DNA of 6,018 nucleotides from JAMOAD01 sp023621955 (lineage in GTDB: Bacteria; Acidobacteriota; Aminicenantia; JAMOAD01), in assembly GCA_035403085.1 (NCBI GenBank), contig DAONEM010000062.1, positions 1 through 6,018 of the forward strand, read 5' to 3'. The notes beneath the pieces are model-generated. The model searched no databases, was not told where the DNA came from, and saw nothing but the letters and a program-made list of their open reading frames with translations. Position 1 is the stretch's first letter; every line of letters starts with the position of its first letter. Below are positions 1 through 6,018 of this stretch, in pieces. The translations under genes were made by a program, and so were the position numbers.

Positions 1-8
1 GCTTACAT

Positions 9-431
9 GTGGACATAGAACCCCACACCATGGACGAATGGGAAGATCAGCAGGACCTCCTTACGGAGCGCTTTATCGATCTTCTCGCCCACTTCCGTTC
101 CAGCGTCCCTGGAAATTGGCAGTTGAGCGTCGCCCTGATGCCCACCTTTCCGGAGACAGCACTGGCGAGAATCTACTCCCTGGTGGATCGGGTGGGAGCC
201 ATGATCTATGGGATAGAGTCACCGGAGAGGATTATCGTCAAGTTGAACCCTTTCCTGAAGCGGGGAGAGGAGAAGACTCAACTCCTACTTCGTCCCTTTG
301 ACTTCGATTCCCCCACCGAGTTGAGTAGATGCATAAACAGGGTCCTTAGAGTGACGGGGATCTGGAAAGTAGCCTTCCACGATTTGGAGAGATGGATCTC
401 TTGGGAGAAAGAGTATGCGACTGAAAAGTAA
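9..431 (+). CDS. Small cytosolic protein of unknown function, first gene in the exopolysaccharide cluster
   Basis: I do not recognise this 140-residue protein. It has no signal peptide and no membrane segment. By eye it looks like an alternating alpha/beta fold: an acidic amphipathic helix at residues 8-31, a strand near 36-45, a helix near 48-65, strands near 73-79 and 89-96, a helix at 101-115, then a short strand and a final helix rich in Trp and Glu. It carries no PilZ motif and no obvious catalytic motif. The start is uncertain. GTG at 9 is used here, ATG at 30 (residue 8) is an alternative, and the frame stays open to the left edge, so the gene could begin outside the window. It overlaps the adaptor gene by 17 bases, so the two are probably translated together and may work in the same process. 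Its coding status rests on length, position and the overlap. Confidence 0.6.
   Translation: MDIEPHTMDEWEDQQDLLTERFIDLLAHFRSSVPGNWQLSVALMPTFPETALARIYSLVDRVGAMIYGIESPERIIVKLNPFLKRGEEKTQLLLRPFDFDSPTELSRCINRVLRVTGIWKVAFHDLERWISWEKEYATEK
403..407 (+). promoter_or_regulatory. Shine-Dalgarno site for the adaptor gene
   Basis: GGGAG lies seven bases before the ATG at 415, inside the end of the preceding gene. The good spacing supports 415 as the true start and implies translation initiation within the upstream reading frame. Confidence 0.6.
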
Positions 432-2031
432 ACCTACCTTTATCCGTACCGGTGACGAACCCGCTCCGAAAAGGCCCTTCAAGATCGGCCGTTTCGTCTA
501 CGTCGGGTTCCTCCTGCTTCTGTTGGTCTTCCTTGCCATTAAGTTGGGGGGCAGTTTCTTCTATGTCCGCGGCGTGGGCCAGATTGAAGCTTCCCGCCTC
601 AACGTGCAGGAGTTGACGGACGTCAGGCTCTTGAAAATGCTCGTCAAGGAGGGGCAAGAGGTGAAGAAGGGGGATCCCCTCTTCACGTTCCTCCGCTGGG
701 GAGCCGCCGACGTTCCTGTCCCTCAGGAGACGACCCGTCTCGCCCCTCTCCAGGATGGATTGAAACTCTCCAGAGATCTGCTGGACCTTGAGCGTCAGAT
801 CAGGCTTAAGGAGCTGGAGAGAAACGACGCAGAGGAGAGGCTAGGGCAGTGCCGTAAGGGTGTTGAGCGCGTCAGGACCTTAGTCTCTCAAAATGCCGCC
901 TTGGAGAGCGAGGCGCTGAGGCTTGAGGAAAACTGTTCGAAGATAGCCTTTCAACGCAAGAGCGCCGAGGAGGAGATCAAGTTTTTCCGTCGGGAGATAG
1001 GGCTTCTGAACGAGAGCCGTACGACCATGGCCAGCTCCGGGAGAGGTCGGCAAACCGTACTCTACCTGGGTTCATGGAAAGACTCGATCAAGGCCGATGA
1101 ACGCCGTCTGGCCGCGGCCGCACTCGGTTGGCCTATCTTCGCCTCATCCCGTCAAGGGATGGCGATCGCCCTCTACGGTGGACCCTTCACCGATTCGTCA
1201 GAGGCGTTCAGAGCGCAGCGGGCCTTCAGAAACGCGCGGTTTACCGCTTCCGTCGTCGATTGGCCCATGTCCGTCGGTGAAGGCGGCTCCGTGGGTGTCG
1301 GGGCCTCCTGGAAGGACCATGAAGGGTTCAGCGAAGTCGTGCTCTCCTTGAGTAAACCGGTTCTCTTCGATATCCAGACCCGTCCCAACGGGGTGGATAT
1401 CTTCCCGAGAGAGCCCTTTCTTTGGGAGGGGGCTCCCTCCATACCGGCGTCGTCTCCCTTTATCACCACGCTTCGGAGCGGTGTCGAGGGTGGAAGGCAG
1501 GGGATCTTCGTCGATCTGAGAGGCGCTCAGGTTGTACGTTGTTGGGAGTATCGCTCCCCTTACCGTCTCGTCTTGGAGGTCAGACCTTCCGTGGCCGGTC
1601 AGCCCCAGCAGAGGAAGGGAATCGAGTGCGTCCCAGTCTGGGGCGAACTCTTCCGCTCCCCCCTTTCCGGTATGGTGACCAGGATCTACTTCGGCGAGTA
1701 CGAAGTGGCCCTCAAAGGGGAGCAGATCATGAACATCTACCAATCCGGCGGGAACATGAGCATCAAGGCCTTCTTCGAGCAGAAAGACCTGCTGAGCCTC
1801 GAGAAGGGCCGTCCCGTGGAGATCGAGTTTCCCGATGGGATCAAGGTCTCCGGAAAGATCTCCCGTCTCTACTCGGCGACCTTGGCCCAGCCTCCGGAGT
1901 TTCAGAAGAAGTATGAACCCACCCACAGAAATGTGGTTGTAGACGTGATTCTCGATGATCCTTCCCTAGTGAGGGACAGGGACGTCGATCGGCTTGGCGT
2001 GAAGCTCTACATACGGAAAAAGCTGTTTTGA
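415..2031 (+). CDS. HlyD-family periplasmic adaptor with SPOR-like and AMIN-like inserts
   Basis: This 538-residue protein probably links the inner-membrane polysaccharide synthase to the periplasm, as Alg44 does in alginate export. Residues 1-26 are basic and cytosolic, and one membrane span follows at about 27-43. The first half of a lipoyl-like hairpin lies near 55-95 (VKEGQEVKKGDPLF, 77-90). A charged coiled coil follows at about 117-200. Residues 213-283 resemble a SPOR domain, with LYLGSW and LYGGPFTDSSEA at the two expected repeat positions. Residues 303-390 resemble an AMIN domain, ending in YRLVLEVRP. The second lipoyl half resumes at about 409-447 (FRSPLSGMVTRIYFGE), and a beta-barrel region (FEQKDLLSLEKGRPVEIEFP) runs to the end. 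The HlyD assignment is firm. SPOR and AMIN are pattern matches by eye. Unlike Alg44 it has no N-terminal PilZ domain. The gene overlaps its upstream neighbour by 17 bases. Confidence 0.85.
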   Translation: MRLKSKPTFIRTGDEPAPKRPFKIGRFVYVGFLLLLLVFLAIKLGGSFFYVRGVGQIEASRLNVQELTDVRLLKMLVKEGQEVKKGDPLFTFLRWGAADVPVPQETTRLAPLQDGLKLSRDLLDLERQIRLKELERNDAEERLGQCRKGVERVRTLVSQNAALESEALRLEENCSKIAFQRKSAEEEIKFFRREIGLLNESRTTMASSGRGRQTVLYLGSWKDSIKADERRLAAAALGWPIFASSRQGMAIALYGGPFTDSSEAFRAQRAFRNARFTASVVDWPMSVGEGGSVGVGASWKDHEGFSEVVLSLSKPVLFDIQTRPNGVDIFPREPFLWEGAPSIPASSPFITTLRSGVEGGRQGIFVDLRGAQVVRCWEYRSPYRLVLEVRPSVAGQPQQRKGIECVPVWGELFRSPLSGMVTRIYFGEYEVALKGEQIMNIYQSGGNMSIKAFFEQKDLLSLEKGRPVEIEFPDGIKVSGKISRLYSATLAQPPEFQKKYEPTHRNVVVDVILDDPSLVRDRDVDRLGVKLYIRKKLF

Positions 2032-2038
2032 GAGGAGG
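2032..2038 (+). promoter_or_regulatory. Shine-Dalgarno site that decides the regulator start
   Basis: GAGGAGG lies just after the adaptor stop codon and four bases before GTG at 2043. It falls inside the longer reading that begins at TTG 2028, which itself has no good upstream site. GTG 2043 is therefore preferred, although the spacer is slightly short. Confidence 0.65.
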
Positions 2039-2042
2039 ACCC

Positions 2043-3455
2043 GTGTACGCGTTCATCGGAAGGGAAAAGAAGATACCAGTCTCCGTGGAAAACCTTGGAG
2101 ATTACCAGTTCTTTCAGAGAGAGAATCCGGAAACCATCGATTTGGAAACCTTTCAAGACCATCAGGCCGTGGTCATCGATTCCCGGGAGATCCGTTTCAG
2201 CCTCGGGTTGGTGAACCGCTTTCGGGGGGCCTCGACTCTGAACCTCTACCTCAAACCGATCTTTCTCTATTCGGAGCTCCCCATTGAGGACTCCTATGTC
2301 ATGGCTTTGGTGGATGGAACCGTTGACGCGGCGACAATGCGGGGGAGCGTCTCCGCGCGGACCGAACAGCTTGCCGACGCGATCGCCCAGTACAAGGATA
2401 TCGAGCAGGACACCTTCGAATCGACGGTGGTCGTGAAGACCCTTCGCTTCATGGTGACCCGAGGGAGGCGCCTGGAGCCGGTCACGATGCCCAAGTCCCG
2501 CTTCGGCTTCAGCTACCCCTTCTTGGGGGCGCAGTTCAGAGACCGTGACGATGCCCGGCTCTTCTCGATTCTGGACCTGATCGACAACGAAAACCTCATG
2601 GAGAAGCACTTCGTCGACCGTATTCACCTGTGCAACCGGTGTAAGTCGAGCTTCATCAACTTCCGGGAGCTCTGTCCGCGGTGCCACTCCGCGGACCTCG
2701 AAGTGAGCGATCTGATCCATCACTTCTCCTGCGGCAATGTCGACCCTGAGACCAAGTACAAGGTTCACGATCAACTGGTCTGCCCCAAATGCAAAAAAAT
2801 ACTCAGGCACATCGGGATGGATTACGACAAGCCCTCGGTCGTTCACACTTGCCGAGTGTGCCAGACAACCTCTCAGGATCCGGAGGTTTGGGGGCTCTGC
2901 CGCTATTGTGGAAATGACACCCCTTCGGAGAGACTTCTCTACAGGGATCTGAAGAGTTACTCCCTCTCCTCGGCAAGCCTCAACTTCGCTCTCAACGGGC
3001 TTCACTTCACCCTGGCGGATTTTCTTAAGGGCCACCTGGAGATCGTCAACTACCCGACCTTCCAGACCATCGCCCACTACGAGAACGAGCGTGCCCTTCG
3101 CTACAAGCGGCCCTCGGTGATCGTCAACTTCCAACTCCTCAACTTCAGCGAACTCGTTACAGGGTTCGGCCAGCGCCGGGAAGAGGTGGCTCTGGAGATG
3201 GCGAGGATCATCAAGGACACCCTGAGGGATTCGGACATCATCACCCTTTTAAACGACAACACCTTCGTCTTCCTTCTCGTGGAGACTCCCAGGGAGAACG
3301 CCGAGGCTGTCGGCGCCCGTTTGGACAAGCGCTTCCAGGGGCTCATGGCCTCGAACTTCCCAGGCATCACCCTGCAGACCCACCTTCAGGCCATGGAGCT
3401 GACGGAGTTCATCGACCGAAAGGAGCAAGAGGAGAAACAGGCCTCCCATGAATGA
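2043..3455 (+). CDS. TackOD1-type zinc domain protein with degenerate GGDEF domain, probable c-di-GMP-responsive regulator
   Basis: This is a cytosolic protein of 470 residues with no membrane span, numbered from GTG 2043. Residues 1-95 look like a degenerate receiver-type alpha/beta region (VVIDSREI, LKPIFLYSE, LVDGTVD). Residues 190-290 carry five CxxC pairs (197/200, 211/214, 247/250, 270/273, 286/289) plus Cys230. Around them are HHFSCGNVDPE and CPKCKKILRHIGMDYDKPS, which match my memory of the TackOD1 (thaumarchaeal output domain 1) zinc family. Residues 335-455 fit a GGDEF fold, but the signature is NDNTF (404-408), so cyclase activity is very unlikely. RDSD at 395-398 sits exactly five residues upstream, the inhibitory-site position that binds c-di-GMP. 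PelD works this way in Pel synthesis. The role here, sensing c-di-GMP to control the adjacent synthase, is inferred. A TTG start at 2028 would add five residues. The gene overlaps the synthase gene by eight bases. Confidence 0.8.
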   Translation: MYAFIGREKKIPVSVENLGDYQFFQRENPETIDLETFQDHQAVVIDSREIRFSLGLVNRFRGASTLNLYLKPIFLYSELPIEDSYVMALVDGTVDAATMRGSVSARTEQLADAIAQYKDIEQDTFESTVVVKTLRFMVTRGRRLEPVTMPKSRFGFSYPFLGAQFRDRDDARLFSILDLIDNENLMEKHFVDRIHLCNRCKSSFINFRELCPRCHSADLEVSDLIHHFSCGNVDPETKYKVHDQLVCPKCKKILRHIGMDYDKPSVVHTCRVCQTTSQDPEVWGLCRYCGNDTPSERLLYRDLKSYSLSSASLNFALNGLHFTLADFLKGHLEIVNYPTFQTIAHYENERALRYKRPSVIVNFQLLNFSELVTGFGQRREEVALEMARIIKDTLRDSDIITLLNDNTFVFLLVETPRENAEAVGARLDKRFQGLMASNFPGITLQTHLQAMELTEFIDRKEQEEKQASHE

Positions 3456-4773
3456 ATTTCTGCAGTACATCAACGATTTCACCGATATCTTCTTCTTCTG
3501 GAAGACCATCGGATTCGCCAAGTTCCTCAGGTTCTTCTGGTTCTTCTTTATCTTCGAGATTCCCAGGTACGTTCTCTCCGACATGTTGGTCCTCACCTTT
3601 GTCGCTATCCGTCGGAGAATGCGCAAACCGAAGATGGAGATCGCCCGCCTTCAGCTCTTACAGGAGAACCCTCTCGTCTCCATCGTGATCCCCGGGAAGA
3701 ACGAAGGGGGACACCTTCACTATCTGATCAAGTCGCTCAACGAACAGACCTACAAAAACTTTGAGATCATTGTCATCGACGACGGTTCCGACGACGAGAC
3801 CCAGATCATCTGCCGGAACCTCCTCAGGAACCAGAAGATCGACAGATACCTGAGAAACGACGTCAGGGGAGGGAAGGCGTCGGCCTCGAACTTCGGGTGG
3901 CGCCACGCCCGGGGCCGTTTCATCGTCCACATCGATGCGGACTGCTCCTTTGACAGGGACGCCATCGAGAAGATCTTGGTCCCCTTCTTCTACGACCCCA
4001 GAATCGGAATCGTCGGGGGTGACGTCAAGGTTCGGGAGGGGTCGTTGAACCTTTGCACGGCCCTTCAGGCGATCGAATACCTCAAATCGATCACCGTGGG
4101 AAGGATCATCACCTCGGAACTGGGAATCTTAAGAGTCGTCTCCGGTGCCTTCGGCGCCTTCCGCAAAGAGATCGTCGACCAGGTCGGAGGGTGGGACGTC
4201 GGCCCGGGGATGGATGGGGACATTACCGTCAAGACGAGGAAGAGCGGTTTTCGGGTTCGCTTCGCCAAAGAGGCGGTCTGTTATACTTCCGTTCCGAAGA
4301 CCTGGAAGGCTTTGGCCAGACAGAGAACCAGGTGGAGCCGTTCGCTCGTGCGTTTCCGTCTGAGAAAACACAAGGATGTCTACTATCCCGACGCCAACTT
4401 CAGCGTCTTGAACATGGTCTCCTTCGTGGAAAATGTCTTTTTCAGCCTCGTCCTCGACGCCAAATGGTTGATCTATATCGTTGATATTGTGGTGAACTTT
4501 CCCGTTACGGCGAAGTACATCATCCCCATCAACTTCCTTCTCTACGTTTTGACCAACATGGTGCAGTTCGTCATGGCCATGGCCGTCTCGGAGCGTGCTC
4601 GAAAGGAGTGGCACCTCTCCCTCTACCTTCCTCTGATGCCTTTCTATATGGGAGTCTACATGAGGGTGGTCAGGACTTGGGCCTATATCATGGAGCTCTT
4701 CTTTCACAGCTCCTATAAAGACACATGGAACCCGATGAAGGTTTCTCGTCAAGCCAAGGAGGTGGGACTATGA
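3448..4773 (+). CDS. Processive family 2 glycosyltransferase, exopolysaccharide synthase
   Basis: This 441-residue membrane enzyme should polymerise a nucleotide sugar and pass the chain across the inner membrane, like BcsA, Alg8 or PgaC. An aromatic-rich hydrophobic stretch at residues 13-54 gives one or two N-terminal spans. The GT-A domain follows: VSIVIPGKNE (77-86), the nucleotide-binding DDGS (111-114), GGKASA (141-146), the metal-binding DAD (163-165), VSGAFGAFR (231-239), the putative catalytic base Asp256 in GMDGDIT, and QRTRW (292-296), the QxxRW motif of processive enzymes. Three hydrophobic segments follow at about 328-350, 355-380 and 390-420. It ends 20 residues later, so there is no C-terminal PilZ domain as in BcsA. 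The residue before Asp256 is Met, where Glu is usual. The best Shine-Dalgarno (GAGGAG, 3429-3434) is rather far from the ATG, so translation is probably coupled to the gene before. The sugar cannot be told from sequence. Confidence 0.92.
   Translation: MNEFLQYINDFTDIFFFWKTIGFAKFLRFFWFFFIFEIPRYVLSDMLVLTFVAIRRRMRKPKMEIARLQLLQENPLVSIVIPGKNEGGHLHYLIKSLNEQTYKNFEIIVIDDGSDDETQIICRNLLRNQKIDRYLRNDVRGGKASASNFGWRHARGRFIVHIDADCSFDRDAIEKILVPFFYDPRIGIVGGDVKVREGSLNLCTALQAIEYLKSITVGRIITSELGILRVVSGAFGAFRKEIVDQVGGWDVGPGMDGDITVKTRKSGFRVRFAKEAVCYTSVPKTWKALARQRTRWSRSLVRFRLRKHKDVYYPDANFSVLNMVSFVENVFFSLVLDAKWLIYIVDIVVNFPVTAKYIIPINFLLYVLTNMVQFVMAMAVSERARKEWHLSLYLPLMPFYMGVYMRVVRTWAYIMELFFHSSYKDTWNPMKVSRQAKEVGL
4757..4763 (+). 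promoter_or_regulatory. Strong Shine-Dalgarno site for the deacetylase gene
   Basis: AGGAGGT is a near-perfect match to the 16S rRNA tail and lies about seven bases before ATG 4770. It is inside the end of the synthase gene, whose TGA overlaps the ATG (ATGA). This fixes the start of the last gene and suggests translational coupling plus strong independent initiation. Confidence 0.8.
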
Positions 4774-6018
4774 GAGCCCCTGTTCGTCGTTTTGCGGTCG
4801 TTGCGGCCCTTCTGGTTCTCTCCCTCTTCTCCTTGATCGAAGGGAAGGAGCGGAGGGTCTCCATCTTCACGAGAGGGGCGAACCCCGGAGAGATCTTCAT
4901 CGCGAAGACACTTCTGGACAGTGCCGGGGTCCCCTACGTTACCACCGACCTTCCTCAGGAAGCCGTGAGCAGCTCCATGGTCTTCATGGCCTCCCGTTGG
5001 AGGGGTACAGAGACGACCTCCTTGGAGCTGGACCTCTGGAGCCAATACGTCGCCTCCGGAGGCCTGTTGGTTGTTCAACGTCCGGAGAGCAACATCTTCT
5101 TCCCCCTCATCGGGGTTTCGTCATCCTCGGGTTCCAACCTCCGGTATACCTTGAACTGGGTGGATCGTCCCGGAGACGGGGACATCGCTTTTCTCGACGA
5201 TCCCCTCGAGAAGACACTTTCCCTGGGGGATGTCGCCCCCAAGGAGACCATCGGGACCGTCGGCTACACCGTGACCGACGCGGAGCCCTTGGCCCTCTTC
5301 GAAGACGGGAGCGCGGCGGTTCTCAGAAAGAGGTGGGGGGATGGATGGGTCTACACCCTAGGCGTTTCCATGCGGGAGTACCTTCTGCTGGCGCTCTTAA
5401 ATAAGGATTACGAGGCTCAGAGGACCTCTTCCAACGGCTTCGAGCCCGCCGGTGATGTCTTCGTTCTTTTCTTGAGAACACTCTACGCCAAAGCGACCCC
5501 TTACGCCGTATGGAAGGGGTCCTCCCCCTTCGGGACCAGGGGAGTCTTGATGCTAACCTTCGACGTCGACGCCCAAACGGCTTTCGACCAAATGGAGGGC
5601 TTCGCTGAGCTCTTGAAGAGCAAGGGTATGCGGGGAACCTTTAACGTGACGACCTCCTACGAGAGGGACACGAAAGAGGGTTTGGGCTATGGAGGGTTTT
5701 ACGCCGTTGCCGACAATATCGTGAAGCTCCGAAAGCTGACCCAGCTGAACCAGAGAATCGGAAGCCATTCGGTGGGCCACTTCCTGGACTTCGACGCGGA
5801 GACGACCTTCCCCATGGGAACCACAGGCAACACGAGGGAGAGCTACCACCCTCACGCCGAGGGGACCACCACGGTTGGAGGAACCGTGATAGGGGAGCTG
5901 GAGGTTTCGAAAAACCTTCTGGAGAAGGATCTTATGGTTCCCGTGAAGACTTTCAGGTCCGGTCACCTCTCCTTCAACGACTATCAGGCTCAAGCGATGG
6001 AACTCCTGGGCTATAAGT
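4770..6018 (+). CDS. Secreted polysaccharide deacetylase (NodB/CE4 type) with N-terminal amidotransferase-like domain, 3' end outside the window
   Basis: The frame is open from ATG 4770 to the window end, giving 416 residues, and no stop is reached. Residues 1-25 form a signal peptide or membrane anchor (basic start, then VVAALLVLSLFSLI). Residues 30-225 look like a class I glutamine-amidotransferase-like Rossmann domain without recognisable catalytic residues (YVASGGLLVVQ, LALFEDGSAAVLRK, WVYTLGVS). The NodB domain begins near 258. Motif 1 is LTFDVDAQ with Asp265 and Asp267, motif 2 is HSVGH with His333 and His337 as likely metal ligands, and motif 3 is FRSGHLSFND with Arg396. It should remove acetyl groups from a polysaccharide in the periplasm or at the cell surface. 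As neighbour of a GT2 synthase it plays the part of PgaB, IcaB or PelA. Motif 1 has the D-x-D spacing rather than the common D-D, and motif 3 lacks the usual Pro. The substrate is not known. Confidence 0.88.
   Translation, partial: MRAPVRRFAVVAALLVLSLFSLIEGKERRVSIFTRGANPGEIFIAKTLLDSAGVPYVTTDLPQEAVSSSMVFMASRWRGTETTSLELDLWSQYVASGGLLVVQRPESNIFFPLIGVSSSSGSNLRYTLNWVDRPGDGDIAFLDDPLEKTLSLGDVAPKETIGTVGYTVTDAEPLALFEDGSAAVLRKRWGDGWVYTLGVSMREYLLLALLNKDYEAQRTSSNGFEPAGDVFVLFLRTLYAKATPYAVWKGSSPFGTRGVLMLTFDVDAQTAFDQMEGFAELLKSKGMRGTFNVTTSYERDTKEGLGYGGFYAVADNIVKLRKLTQLNQRIGSHSVGHFLDFDAETTFPMGTTGNTRESYHPHAEGTTTVGGTVIGELEVSKNLLEKDLMVPVKTFRSGHLSFNDYQAQAMELLGYK

Noticed and set aside
1..18. Possible last codons of an upstream gene ending in TAG at 16-18
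   Set aside because: Frame 1 is open from the edge to this stop and would overlap a GTG start at 9 in normal operon style, but five codons are too few to support a gene call.
1198..1926. Open frame of 242 codons on the minus strand
   Set aside because: It is antisense to the adaptor's SPOR, AMIN and barrel regions, which form a coherent protein. No Shine-Dalgarno site or known motif supports it.
2028..2042. TTG start giving five extra residues on the regulator
   Set aside because: The strong GAGGAGG at 2032-2038 lies inside this extension and is placed to serve GTG 2043. No comparable site precedes the TTG.
2007..3134. Long open frame of 375 codons on the minus strand
   Set aside because: It lies fully opposite the regulator gene, whose zinc-ligand and GGDEF-like motifs are clear. 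The antisense product has no recognisable domain, and the open frame follows from GC-rich codon bias.
4129..4752. Open frame of 207 codons on the minus strand, rich in His and Asp
   Set aside because: It is the antisense shadow of the glycosyltransferase. Its odd composition comes from reverse complements of hydrophobic and Met/Val codons.
3448..4773. Cellulose synthase (BcsA) identity for the glycosyltransferase
   Set aside because: The motifs are shared by all processive GT2 enzymes. The protein is much shorter than BcsA, has no PilZ domain, and sits beside a deacetylase, which does not fit a plain cellulose operon.

Overview
The window is a tightly packed run of five genes, all on the + strand, with no gap longer than a few bases. 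It reads as part of an exopolysaccharide (synthase-dependent capsule or biofilm polymer) operon. In order it holds: a small cytosolic protein of unknown function (9-431); a membrane-anchored HlyD-type periplasmic adaptor with SPOR-like and AMIN-like inserts (415-2031); a cytosolic regulator with a TackOD1-type zinc domain and a degenerate GGDEF domain (2043-3455); a processive GT2 glycosyltransferase (3448-4773); and a secreted NodB-type polysaccharide deacetylase cut by the window end (4770-6018).

The likely joint role is this. The GT2 enzyme polymerises a sugar nucleotide at the inner face of the membrane and moves the chain across. The adaptor spans the periplasm, as Alg44 does next to Alg8. 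The deacetylase trims N- or O-acetyl groups from the polymer, as PgaB, PelA or IcaB do. The regulator would couple synthesis to cyclic di-GMP: its GGDEF signature is lost, but an RxxD motif remains at the inhibitory-site position, as in PelD. Neither the synthase nor the adaptor shows a PilZ domain, which leaves this protein as the obvious c-di-GMP sensor candidate. Polymer identity cannot be read from the sequence. The deacetylase favours an acetylated amino sugar polymer, but this is inference.

A periplasmic adaptor and a signal-peptide-bearing deacetylase suggest a diderm bacterium. The DNA is fairly GC-rich, with frequent AGG/AGA arginine codons, GTG starts and strong Shine-Dalgarno sites. 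Synergistota or a deltaproteobacterial-type lineage would fit, but this is a weak guess from style alone. No RNA genes, mobile elements, CRISPR arrays, terminators or internal promoters were recognised. The operon probably begins before and continues after the window.
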